From Carya illinoinensis (taxonomy: Eukaryota; Streptophyta; Magnoliopsida; Fagales; Juglandaceae): DNA of 64,000 nucleotides. The stretch lies in NCBI RefSeq assembly GCF_018687715.1, contig NC_056758.1, forward strand, positions 24,206,501 to 24,270,500, read 5' to 3'. How positions within the stretch are numbered: position 1 is the stretch's first letter; every line of letters begins with the position of its first letter. Made by a program: the position numbers and the translations under genes. This document shows, piece after piece, positions 24,053-34,936 of the stretch. A model generated the notes under the pieces. That model saw only the letters and a program-made list of their open reading frames with translations, did no database searches and was not told where the DNA came from.

Positions 24053-24912
24053 ATGAGCATACTAGTATGGAACTACCGAGGGCTTGGGAACCCTCAGACA
24101 GTTAGTGTCCTTAGAAATTTAACTAAGGAAAAGTGACCCAACTTAGTTTTCCTTGTGGAAACTAGGAGCAGAAAATCAAGACTTGAAGAGGCGAGGAGGA
24201 GTTTGAAGATGGAGGGTTGTTTTGCTATGGATTGTGTGGGATTGAGTGGAGGCATTGCATTCTATAGAAGGAAGCCTGGTAGGTCAGAATAATCAAGTAC
24301 ACAAGATGGCATATTAGTGCACTGAATCAAGAAGGAGATCTTGGACCAACTTGTCATTTCACAAGGTTCTATGCACACCTTGACTTGGCCAAAAGGAGTA
24401 GTAGCTGGCAATTGTTGCAAATGCTAAAACCCTCTAGCCCCATGGCCTGGCTCTATGCAGGTGACTTCAATGAGATCTTGCACTAGAAAGAAAAAGTGGG
24501 TGGAGCAAGCAGGCCATATAGACAAATTGAATCTTTTAGAATGGCTGTAAACTACTGTGGACTTATTGACATCCATGCACAGGGACTGAGGTTCACATGG
24601 TCCAGCAACAGAGGTGGAAAGGCCTTCATTAAAGAAAGGATTGATAAAGCCTTTGCTAACAAGGAATGGAATGATCTTTTCAATAATGGTTTGTGTATTG
24701 CACTAGCTGCAATTAAATCTGACCACTCCTCCCTTGTAATTGAAAAGCACACAAAAGGTCCTAAACGAAAGAAAAGAGAGAGCTGCTTTAGATATGAGGT
24801 GGCTTGGGAGATGAGAGAAGACTATTTGAAGACAGTAACTGAGGCATGGAGAAAGGATGGAGGAGGAGGGACAAAGGCTAATCAGTTAAGACAGAAACTT
24901 GGTGCTTGTTAA
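24053..24912 (+). pseudogene. LINE B endonuclease
   Basis: Opens at ATG 24053 with W-N-Y-R-G-L-G-N, the start of plant L1 apurinic-type endonucleases, where C is usual in place of Y. It continues with FLVETRS, LSGGIAFY, then WSSNRGGKAFIKERIDKAF and SDHSS at 24592-24735. Stops at 24134, 24290 and 24484 are shared with LINE A. The enzyme would nick target DNA. Confidence 0.85.
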
Positions 24913-24975
24913 AGAGATCTGCAGGGTTGGAACAAAAAGAGGCAATAGGAAGATCACAAGGCAATCAACAAAGGA

Positions 24976-27456
24976 ATGGCAAAAATTCGTTACCTCCAAG
25001 AAACTGGCACAGATGATCACCTGTCCCAAATGAAACAGATTCAGAAGGAAGTGGAGACAAACTTGACAGAGAAGGACTTAAAGTGGCGGCAGAGGGCAAA
25101 GCAACATTGGTTCAAACTTGGTGATAGAAATACCAAATACTTTCATATGCAAGCCAGCCAAAGGAGGAAAACCAATACTATCAAAGCAATAGATGATTCA
25201 AATGGGAGAACTATCATTGAACAGACAGAGATTGGGGCAGTCTTCATAGGCTATTTCTCTACTCTCTTTACAACTTCTCAGCCTTCTAATTTTGAAGAGT
25301 GTTTAAATGCCATGGATACTAAGCGGGCAGGGGATATGAAGACCTGGCTTATGATTCCTTTCACTAGAGAGGAGATCAAAGCTGCTGCTTTTCAAATGAA
25401 CCCATCGGGCTTTCTAGCCCACTTTTACCAAAAATACTGGGAAGTAGTGAGTGAAGAAGTATACAAGCTAGCCCTCCAAATCCTTAATCAAGGTGGTTCC
25501 CTTTCTGAGATAAATGACACATTCATTACTCTAATTCCCAAAGTTAAGAGTCCTAAAAAAGTTAGTGAGTTTAGACCCATCAGTCTTTATAATGTAGTGT
25601 ACAAAATCATATCCAAAACAATTGCAAACAGATTGAAAGTAATTCTCCCTAGGCTTATCTCTCACAACCAGAGTGCCTTTGTGCCAGGTAGGTTAATCTC
25701 TGATAATACTATTGTGGCTTACGAAATCTTACACTCCATGAATACTAGAATGAAAGGATAAAAGGTTTCATGATACTCAAATTAGATATGAGTAAGGCTT
25801 ATGATAGGGTTGAATGGAGTTTTATTGAAGCTATCATGAAAAAGATGGAATTCCCAAACCACTGGATAAACATCATCCAGACTTGCCTTAATTCAGTGTC
25901 ATATTCAATCCTCATAAATGGAGAAGCCCAACAGTGCTTCTGGCCTTCCAGGGGACTTAGACAGGGGGACCTTTTGTCCCCCTATCTGTTCATTCTTTGT
26001 TCTGAAGCTCTTACACGCCTCCTCAATAGAGCCAAGCTTTGTGGAAACCTTATACTTGTCCTAATTGGAAGAGGACCTGTCACTGTGAACCACCTTTTCT
26101 TGCAGATGATGGTCTCTTATTCCTCAAAGCAGCCTCTGAGGAACTCAGTTGTGTCCACAATATCCTTAGCCAATATGAGAAGGCTTCTGGTCAGGGTTTT
26201 TGAACAAGGAAGAATCATCTATTTTCTTCAGCAAGAATACAAACTAGATTTCACAGAATCAGCTATTGCAAGTAGCAGGGATTAAATCCTCTGGGACTTT
26301 TGAAAGGTACCTGGGCCTTCCTGCATTGGTGGGCAGAACCAAGATAGCAACCTTTCACTCCCTCGTAGATAGAACATGGGCTCGTGTAGCCAATTGGAAG
26401 ACAAAACACCTCTCTACAGCTGGGAAAGAAGTCCTTCTAAAAGCAGTCTTGCAAGCCATCCCTACTTACACCATGGGGATGTTTCTCCTTCCAATGTCCA
26501 TTACTAACAAACTGAATCAAATGCTCAGAAAGTTCTGGTGGGGTTTTGATGAGGGTACCTCAAAAATACAATGGGTTAGTTAGGACAAGCTCAGTACTGA
26601 AAAGGGCTCAGGAGGACTTGGTTTCAGAGATTTGAGGCTGTTTAACTTAGCATTACTTACCAAACAAGCGTGGTGGATTCTACAAAATCCATCCTCCCTA
26701 ATGGCCAAGGTCCTTAAGCAGAAGTATTTCAGTAAGGTGGAATTCACAGAAGCACAGGTGGGAACAAGGTCTTCTTTTGTATGGAGAAGTATCAATGCAG
26801 GAGCAAAACTGTTAAAGAAGGGTCTCATGTGGAGGATAGGGAATGGAGCCAAAGTGAATACAAGGACTGATAGATGGATACCTCATATACATAATCACAT
26901 GGTACTATCAACCCGAGATGATGAATGTTGGTGTGAAAAAGTCAGTGCCCTCATAGATCCTCAAAGGCTGGAATGAAAAGACTCACTTCTCTATGAATTA
27001 TTCAACCAACAGGAAATTGAGAACATTGAAGCTATACCTTTAAGTATGGGAGGAAGGGAAGACAGGGTGGTGTGGGAACTTACCAACAATGGCTTATACA
27101 TGGTTAAAAGTGGATATCACCTCAGTAAAGAGCTAGATAGAGAATTAGAAGGGGAGACATCAGACAGAAACAAGAATAAGTTGATTTGGAAGCCCATTTG
27201 GAAATTGGATACAACCCCCCAGACTAAGATGTTCATATGGCGAGCCTGCAATAAGACTCTTCCCACCCAGGCCAATCTGGAAAAAAGGAAAATTGTGGAA
27301 GACAACTCATGTTTGATATGTTTGAAAGAGGTAGAAACCTCAGGTCATGCTTTATGGGGATGCAATGCAGCCAAAGACGCGTGGAATCAAGGGGGAAAAA
27401 GGTGCAAAAGATGTCTCACCAAAGTTATTTTTTCTTTGATATCTAGTCTATTATGG
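24976..27456 (+). pseudogene. LINE B reverse transcriptase and zf-RVT region
   Basis: The stretch 24976-25761 covers the region before the palm (WFKLGDRNTKYFH, FRPISLYNVVYKIISK, NQSAFVPGRLISDN), then a stop. The stretch 25770-26285 carries LDMSKAYDRVEW and GLRQGDLLSPYLF. The catalytic FADD block near 26093-26111 is frameshifted by one missing T. The stretches 26266-26976 and 27046-27459 continue through the maturase-like tail (YLGLPALVGR, KFWWGF) to the zinc-binding region (FIWRACNKTLPT, C-x2-C near 27310). At least five lesions. Confidence 0.88.
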
Positions 27457-27590
27457 TAACTTCCCTAGACCCACCAGAACTAACTAAGATAGCCATTACT
27501 GCAAGAAGAATATGGACTAGAAGGAATGAGTTCATCCATGGAAAAGGTCTCAAGCACCCCATGTGTGTTTATCAATAGGAAAAAATAGAA

Positions 27591-28125
27591 ATGACAGATT
27601 ATATTGAGGCCCTCAAAGAACCAACAACTACCAATGGCAAGGCCCAAGCAAAGACCCCCACTTGGTCAAGACTTGATGCTGAAGGCTTCAAAGTCAACTG
27701 GGATGCAGCTATAGGAGTTCTTATCAGAGATCATCAAGGTCTGGTCATTGGAGCCCTTCGTGCAAACATGCCCCTAAAAGGAACTTCTTTTGATGCTGAA
27801 GCATATGGTGTACTCTTAGCAACAATTTTTTGTAGAGAGCTTGGCTTGCAAAGTATCTACTTAGAGGGGGATGCAAAACAAGTGGTGGACTTGTTGAAAA
27901 GTCACAAATTGAACTAGAGTTTAGGTGGATGCCTCATTGGAGATGCAGGACAGCTACTTAATGAAGATAGTCATTGGTCTGTATCACATTTTCTTCGGGA
28001 GGCTAATTCAGCAGCTCACTACCTAGCAAAAGATGCACTTTTTTGCTCTGAAGATCTTTATGACATTGAAGTATGTCCATCATGTATCTTTACTATAGTT
28101 ACCAAGGAAATGTTGTATACTCTCT
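27591..28125 (+). pseudogene. LINE B C-terminal RNase H
   Basis: The frame has the plant RVT_3/RNase H pattern: VNWDAAI, IRDHQGLVIGA, then FDAEAYGVLLA and LEGDAKQVVDLL. It continues after a stop at 27915 with VSHFLREANSAAHYLAKDA. The gene end is followed by a short 3' UTR and poly(A) at 28201-28220. Confidence 0.85.
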
Positions 28126-28200
28126 AGCTTGAATTGTTTTTTAAGGTTACTTTGGGTGTATTTGGTAGTTGTTTTATTAATGAGATCAGGTTTTCTCTTC

Positions 28201-28220
28201 AAAAAAAAAAAAAAAAAAAA
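28201..28220 (+). repeat. LINE B poly(A) tail
   Basis: Twenty A residues after a 75-base 3' UTR. They mark the 3' boundary of the LINE insertion. Confidence 0.85.
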
Positions 28221-28221
28221 G

Positions 28222-28569
28222 AAGGTGGCCTGCTCATTTCCAGAAAAGGAACATTTTGGTCTTGTGTTTTGGGAAATGCAAACTCTTATTATATTTTGAA
28301 ACTCTCTTTGTTTATGGATGTTAATGCTTGGGACAAGGTTTGGGTAATTTTTTTTTTTTTTTTGTATCATGTACTTTGCAATTGCCTACGACATTGCTTA
28401 GATTTTCTTTACCTTTTTACTATTTTTTGCTAAACATTTATTGCATACTGTTAGAATATCTAGGAGTATTGCATATTATTTGTCATAAACGAGTTGTGTG
28501 TAGCCTTGTATTGTACATCCCGGCATCTCAGCCACCGCCAAATCCCAAGTGGGGTTTGGGGGCGCCACA
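28222..28569 (+). mobile_element. 3' remainder of the family 3 LTR
   Basis: AT-rich then GC-rich sequence ending GGGGTTTGGGGGCGCCACA, the same style of end as the family 1 LTRs. It lies between the LINE poly(A) and resumed copia gag, so it best explains the missing end of the LTR begun at 12785. Confidence 0.55.
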
Positions 28570-28730
28570 TTCTCAGTGGGTGAGGAGTTGTGTGATGGGT
28601 TGTTTGAACAGGTATCATTTTGGATGAACTTTCTTATGCCATTGAAGAGGTTGAAAGCAAGTAAGAAGATAAATGCTACGAATATGTTTGTGAAAAGACC
28701 TGAACAATAACAAAGTAGAGTTGTTATGAA
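28570..28730 (-). pseudogene. Copia 5' leader and gag N-terminus
   Basis: On the minus strand a leader follows the primer site. ATG lies at about 28641-28643 and an in-frame stop two codons later shows decay. A second frame runs without stops into 12784 after removing the nested tower, giving an S/P/N-rich start of gag. Confidence 0.55.
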
Positions 28731-28746
28731 GCCTGCTTTGATACCA
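28731..28746 (-). other. Copia primer-binding site (initiator Met tRNA type)
   Basis: The minus strand reads TGGTATCAAAGCAGGC, one base from TGGTATCAGAGC, directly downstream of the 5' LTR end TTGACA. Confidence 0.85.
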
Positions 28747-29124
28747 TGTCAAAATTTAAGGAAAAGAGATGAATAAAAAACAGAAAAGAAAAAAACTATG
28801 AGAGAACTACTTGATTCTCATTGAAAATTTGAAAGGTATACAAGGCAGTATATATATATACATATACATTGAGTTGGTATCATATCATACAAAGAATAAG
28901 GAATATTCTATCTACAATGTGTCCTACTCTACTACAATGTACAGCTGAGGTAGGCCAGTGTAGTGGCCATTGACATAGGACAAAATTAGCAACAGACTGG
29001 TAGTGGAGCAGAGTTATTGCGCATCCTCCAAAATAATAGAAGACACAAAAAAAGAATTATCTTCTGTGTCTTGGATGCAGGAAATAATAGAGGGCTCTTT
29101 CTTCTTCTTTGGTATTTCTTGAGA
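28747..29124 (-). repeat. Copia 5' LTR
   Basis: Aligns with 4586-4949. Differences are scattered substitutions and a few small indels. AACCA follows at 29125-29129. A stop-free minus frame runs from the flanking DNA into this LTR for about 35 codons, probably by chance. Confidence 0.85.
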
Positions 29125-29223
29125 AACCATTAGAAACTCATGAGGAGAATCAATACAAGTTTGAGTAGAAAAAGAAACAAGGTCAAACCCATATGCAGGG
29201 GAGACATTGGCAATACTTTTTGC
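29125..29223 (-). other. Middle piece of a split minus-strand open frame
   Basis: Lies between the copia duplication and the hAT-like element. It stays in frame with 45426-45535 when the hAT-like element and one 8-bp duplication are removed, and with 4512-4580 on the other side. Not recognised. Confidence 0.25.
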
Positions 29224-30155
29224 TAGGGGTGTAATTGGTCTGATTCGATTAAGTTTTAGACATATTTTAAAACTGAACTACTATACACCGGTTTTGAGAT
29301 TTGAAGAACCGATATCATACCCGTTACACCTCTAAACCAGTACTTTCGATTTTACTAGTTTCGGTTTGGTTTTTCTGGTATAATATATATAGTATATTAA
29401 ATATACTATATATGGTATAATATATAATAATATGGTGATAATATAATGATGTATTATAGTATATTATAATATATAGTGATATAATATTAGTATAACTACT
29501 AATACTATAGTGATTTATATAGTTATTTATGCATATTAGATTACTAATAATATTAGTATGTGTGTGTGTGTGTTTATATATATAATAGTATCATATAGTA
29601 AGGGTTATCCAATAAAGATGGGAGTTTCTGTCCTCCTTCCATAAAAAATAGTGATATAATATTTGATTACATTTGTTTGTGATAATATGCTAGTGATGAT
29701 ATGTCAGTGTCTAACATATTTATATATTTGATTATATATGTTAGTGATAATATGATGATTATATACACTTTTTATATGAACAGAAGTATTGAAATGTATT
29801 TATTAAAAAGAATATATATTATAATTTATCATGCTATAAAATGTATTTATACTTAATATATATAGTTTATATTTTAATAACATATGATGAAATATTCATA
29901 TTTAAAATTAAAATTTTATTTTATATTAATTTTATGTTATAAAATTAAAAGTTTTAATGATAATGTTATATCAAATGTTATATTAAGATTTATAAGATTA
30001 ATTTTTATATTATGTCAAATGTTATATTAATTTTATGTTATTAGATTATTATCATACATGAATAATAGGATTTTAAAATTTAATGTGATATTAATTAGTA
30101 TTTTATCATATAATATAAAATTATTTTATACATAATTATATATAGAGCCAAGTAA
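29224..30155. mobile_element. hAT-like element, left part
   Basis: Begins TAGGGGTGTAATTGGTC, as does the complete element at 49264, and is followed by very AT-rich DNA. The right part is at 45200-45425, ending TTTTCATCCATA, an imperfect inverted match of the left end. CTTTTTGC (29216-29223) and CTTTTGGT (45426-45433) match at six of eight positions, as for a decayed 8-bp hAT duplication. No transposase is seen. Confidence 0.5.
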
Positions 30156-30344
30156 TTTTATACCAAAGAAGCGGAAGTAAGAAGAGTAAGATTAACAGAA
30201 GAGCATAAATTTAAACCTGAATAGAGTATGTGGCGACAAAGAGGTCCGATGCATGAATCCAATACCGAAATGTAAACATGATTGCATAAAATAAATAGGC
30301 GGTAGAACCTGCCTGTATGAATGTATGTAGAGAATAATAATTAA
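30156..30344 (-). other. Probable pararetrovirus leader remnant
   Basis: Non-coding sequence next to the solo LTR, in position to continue the viral leader from 32410. Assignment rests on location only. Confidence 0.3.
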
Positions 30345-32409
30345 TGTGATACCCCGTTTTTACGTGTATTTTCACTGAAGGAGTGTTTTTAATTTAATTA
30401 ATATATTAGTTCTTTTATTTAAATTATTGTATTTTAAATTGGTTTTATTTTAATTGATGTGGTGTTTAATTTATTTTAGTCGTTTTTATGTTTTTTAAAA
30501 TTGTTTTCATCGGACCAGTTTTTGGACTCCGGAGGTGAGGATTTGACCTCATTTCTTTTCCCTCATCTTTCCTTTTTCTTTTCTCTTTTTTCTTTTTCCC
30601 TTTTCCTTTTTCTTTCTTTTTCTTTCTTTTCTTCTTCTTCTTTTTCCTTCTCCTCTCCAGCGCGCACGAGCTCTCCCTTCTCTCTCCTGTCGCTGTCCAG
30701 AATCATCGCCGCTGGCCAGCGTGGCGAAACCTCCCACCCAGAAAAATCCCTCTCCGGCTGGTGAACACCCCCACAAAAAATTAACCCCATCCGAGCCGCC
30801 GTTAACCCCCTAGAGCCCCATCTTTCCGCACGGTTTTTAGCCATTTTCGGCATCATCGCTCCACCTCCGGCCACCATCTTTTTACCATTTCATCCCCTAC
30901 CTCTTGCCGTCCTAACCCACCCATTTCTGGCCCCGATCTGTTGCTAGAGTAGCTCCCACGAGCTCAACTCCAATCAGCCCCTTTTTGCACTTCCACCGCC
31001 ACCCACGGCCAAAACTCATTTCCATTAGCTTCATAAACATCTTTAGACTATTCCCTATCAATTTTGTGTCTTGGTTTGTCCCCGTTCGAAAGTGGGTAAT
31101 TTACAACCCACGGCCACAGTGTAAAATACACTGTTATGTTACTTTTTCTCTGCCGTTTGCAATGTTGTGAGCTTTCAAAAAATACCTTATAGCACTGTAA
31201 GTATTTTCTAAACTCTATTTTAAATTTAAATATATTTTTTACTCTTACAATAAGTTATTGGACTGGTTGGTTGATTCCGAACTAAGTTCGAGGAGTTCAG
31301 GGGTCGGATGGATTAAGGACGGAGTTGCTTGGTTTTGTTGTTTTGTCATTGGTTGGTTATTTGTGCCTTGAGGCGTGCATTACTTGGAGCATTCATGTGC
31401 ATTTCATTTAAATTGAGAAAATTCAGTTTTATTCGTGTAAATGGATTTTCGGGTGCGTGTGTGTCACGACCCCAAGCCGGGATGAGGTATTATCTCGGTA
31501 GAGCTCCTCTAGTCACTCGGGAGTGGATAATACTGAGTGATATCCCCTGAGTTGTGGCTGGACGATGACCGGATCGCACGATACGGTAACGCTGTCGTGT
31601 CGACTCTGTGGTCCCTAGAGTGGCGGGGACTAGAGGATGGCCTGGTCCAGGGACGCGCTGGGCGCAAGTACTGAGCATCGCTCGTTTAGTCGTTACCTAC
31701 GGTATGGCACAGGAGTCAGAGTGTGCGGATGATCCCTAGGGGAGATCATGGTGCATGGAATAATTGGATCAGTTTTATGGATTTTGGTTACTGGCCATTT
31801 CTGGAAAAATGGCGAGTTATGATTGAGGTTATGTGATCCATTTTCTAGAAAAATTGTGATTTATTGATTTGGGCCATTATCTGGGATAATGGCGAGAACT
31901 GGTTTTAAAGGATACGTTTTGGGCCAAAATGGGATTTTGGCGTGCATGGAAAAAATGTGGTTTTATGGGACATGTGCATTTGGCATTCTTTTATGCATAT
32001 TGTTTGAGTTTGATATGTTTCTATCTTGTGGCGTTTGGATCTTACTTACTTGCGGCACTATTTTGGTACATTAGATTTTGATGTAGAGGTCGAGGAGGAA
32101 GAGGAGGCTGAGCCAGAGGAGGCGGCTCCGCCGGAGTATTGAGTTGGAGTTTTTGCTTTGTAGTTTGGTTTGAAACTATATTTGTGGTTTGTAATATTTT
32201 ATTATGTATGTTTTGAACGGTTTTGTATTAAACAAAGAAAAATTCTGGTACTTAGTTATATGACTTTGTTTATCTGTTGCGTGTTTTTAATTGCACACTC
32301 GTTACATGTACACACACTTGGCACTTGGTGATAGGGTGTTAACCCATGTTGTCATCATCTCGACGTCTCGATTTCCCGATACCTGTACGTGGGATTTGGG
32401 GGCGTCACA
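30345..32409 (+). mobile_element. Solo LTR, chromovirus family 1
   Basis: Starts TGTGATACCCC and ends GGGGCGTCACA. Flanks ATTAA and ATGAA match at four of five positions. It has the T/C tract, GCACTGTAAGTATTT (donor-like bases from 31197), and the acidic frame ending at TGA 32140-32142. It interrupts viral non-coding sequence. Confidence 0.85.
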
Positions 32410-32777
32410 ATGAAAATAAATAACTTGCATTGAAAATAAGTTAAACAGGTTATAAGTAAACAATATTACAACAGGTGAGGGAATTAGGGATGAAGAAGAA
32501 GAGAAGAAAAGGAGAGAGAGAGATGAAGGCTCTAGGAGTGATACCCAGAGTCGGGAAATCTGTTGAGTGCTCTAATAGGTTATGCCTATGTCTGAAGCCA
32601 GGCATTTCTTTTATAGGGCAAGGAAGCACTGTGTACAATAATTAAAGTAATACAATGAAAGCAAATAGTGAAAGCAAACAATATTGGTTTGTGATTGAAC
32701 AGTGAATTTATGCACATGAAACTACGGTGGCTGTCATTCACTGTCTTGAGTTGTTAGCCTGTAAAGCATAGCAGGGA
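32410..32777 (-). promoter_or_regulatory. Probable pararetrovirus promoter and leader start
   Basis: On the minus strand a TATA box (CCTATAAAAG, 32608-32617) lies downstream of the viral C-terminal coding region and is followed by a T/C-rich untranslated stretch, the layout of Caulimoviridae promoters. It is inferred from position and the TATA box. No start site can be seen directly. Confidence 0.45.
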
Positions 32778-33486
32778 TCAGCCATCAGATAGTCTTGGAG
32801 TGCCTTCTGAATCATGTCTAAAATAATTACTGTATGAAGCTACAAAAGATGCTTCTGAATTATTTGAATCATAATTATCTTCTTTAACTGATTGTTGAAG
32901 CAAGTAAATTAGATCCTTTTTTGTAAGTCCTTTAAGACCATTCTTCTTTTTAGACTTAGAGGTTTTAATAGATTTTTCAGAAGAGGAAGCGGTTGCTTTC
33001 TCTTTTGTTGAAGCAGCTGGTGCCTGGATAAGAGGATATCCAGGTGTTGATGATCGATCAATAGCAGAAAAATCTTCAGAGTTCTTTAAATCTGGAGCAG
33101 TCTGTGGGAACTCTCTAATAACAGCATCAATAATGTTTTGCATGTGAGGGAACCTATCCCACTACTTGACAAAAGTATATCGCATCAATGAATCTCCATT
33201 TTTCTCATAAGACCATTTTAAGATCCATGGAGTTTTGAACCATTTGCAAAAGTAAAGAGAATATGGAAATTTTGCCATATGTTTATCTAGTTTTGCAGGA
33301 ATTTCATTGTAGAAGCATTTGAAGGTTTGTTGGAGCTCTTTAGAAAAAATCTCAGGGATAAGGCCAAATTAGTGCCACCATTTGTTGAACCATAGGGGAA
33401 TCTTTCCTTTGATTTTTTTGTCAAAGTTAAGAAACCATGAGTGGGACATATCAGGTATTTGAAACAACATAAATTTGAACTAGGTA
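32778..33486 (-). pseudogene. Endogenous pararetrovirus polyprotein, C-terminal domain
   Basis: The minus frame 32778-33143 is Ser/Lys-rich and follows a W-rich segment (33144-33486, with stops) that resembles the region after RNase H in plant Caulimoviridae polyproteins. It ends abruptly at the chromovirus LTR. On the other side of that element the frame resumes at the protease end, so the RT and RNase H are missing. Dead copy. Confidence 0.65.
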
Positions 33487-34936
33487 TGTGATGACCCGCT
33501 TTTACGTGTATTTTCACTGAAGAGTTGTTTTTAATTTAATTAATATATTGGTTTATTTATTTTAAATTATTGTATTTTAATTGGTTTTAAATTTATTTGA
33601 TGTTGTGTTTAATTTATTTAGTCGTTTTACGGTTTTTAATATCGTTTTCGGCTGATCTGTTTTGGCTTCCGGAGTGAGGACTGTACCTCATTTCTTTTCC
33701 CTCATCTTTTCTTTTTCTCTTTTTTTTTCCTTCTTTCTCTTTTCCTTCTTTTTCTTTCTTTCTTTCTCTTCCTCCCGGTTCTCTCCTGCACGACTCTCTC
33801 TCTCCACACCCATTTCCGTTTGTTTTTCTCTCTCCACCTAGAACCACTGCCACCGGCCACCTTGCAGCACACCACCCACCCAGTTTTCTTCCCCTCCGGC
33901 TGGTGATCACCAGTACCAAGTTTCACCGCCATCCGAGCCGCCGTTTAGCCGGAATAGTCACTCAAAGCTGAACGGCTTTTGCTCCGATTTGCCGCCATCG
34001 CTCCACCTCCGGCCACCACCTCTTTACCACTTCATCACCGATTCATTGCCGTCCTAAACCACTCATTTCCTGCCTCAACCCGTCGCCGGAACAGTCCCCA
34101 CAAGCTAACTTTTCGATTTGGGTATTTTGGCCTCCTATCGCCGTTTTCGCCGCCACCCACAGCCAACCCTCACTTCCACTAGCTTCATAAATATCCCTAG
34201 ACCATTCCCTATCAATCTCTAGTTTTGGTTTGTTCTCGTTCAAAAGTGGGTATTTTACAACCCACGGTCACAGTGAAATTTCACTGTTATGTTGCAATGT
34301 CGGGAGCTTTCGAAAAATACCATATAGCGCTGTAAGTATTTTCCAAACTCTACTTTTAGGTTTAAATATATTTTGCTCATACAATAAATATTTATCTGCT
34401 GGTTGGTTGATTCTGGACTGAGTCCGAGGAGTTCGGGGGTCGGATGGATTGAGGACGGAGTTTTGGTTGTTTGTGATTGCTTGGTTATTTGGACCATGAG
34501 GCGTGTGTTACATATTGCATACATGTGCATTTTAATTCAATTGAAAAAATCCCGTTTTGTTGGCATAAATGGATTTAGGGTGCGTGTGTCTCACGAGCCC
34601 AAGCCGAGATGGGTTATTATCTTGGTGGAGCTCCTCTGGTCACTTGGGAGCATAATATACTAAGTGACATCTCCTGAGTTGTCGCTGGGCAACGACGAGA
34701 GCGGGGGCTAGAGGATGCTGGGCTACGAACGCGCCGGGCGCGGAACTGGGCATCGCTCTACGCACCGACTCTGTGGCCCTTCGCTGGCGAGGGCTAGAGG
34801 ATGCTTGGCTACGAACGTGCGGGGTGCGGAATTGAGCATCGCTCGTTTAGGTGTCACATGCGTAGTCATTACTTGTGGTGTGGCACAGGAGCTAGGGTGA
34901 GCGGATGACCCCTAGGGGAGGTCATGGTGCATACGG
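33487..34936 (+). repeat. Truncated 5' LTR of the chromovirus
   Basis: Starts TGTGATGACCC, has the T/C tract and GCGCTGTAAGTATTT (GTAAGTA at 34332-34338), and follows the 3' LTR up to GGTCATGGTGCATACGG. About 640 bp of LTR end, the primer site and the start of gag are deleted. It carries a partial duplication of the AGGGCTAGAGGATG block, seen also in the 3' LTR near 40796-40925. Confidence 0.85.

Larger units (their letters stand above)
4586..29124 (-). mobile_element. Ty1/copia retrotransposon, degraded and filled with nested elements
   Basis: Read on the minus strand the order is 5' LTR (28747-29124), Met-tRNA-type primer site (28731-28746), gag, protease, integrase, RT/RNase H, polypurine tract and 3' LTR (4586-4949). 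This is the copia order, with integrase before RT. AACCA lies immediately outside both LTRs (4581-4585 and 29125-29129), proving a single insertion about 24.5 kb long in its present state. Inside it are a solo LTR at 5906-7930, a solo LTR at 11445-12745 and an LTR-headed tower at 12785-28569. All coding parts carry stops or frameshifts. Confidence 0.85.

Noticed and set aside
28747..29124. Idea that this stretch is a host 3' exon
   Set aside because: It matches the copia 3' LTR over its whole length and adjoins a primer site, so it is an LTR.
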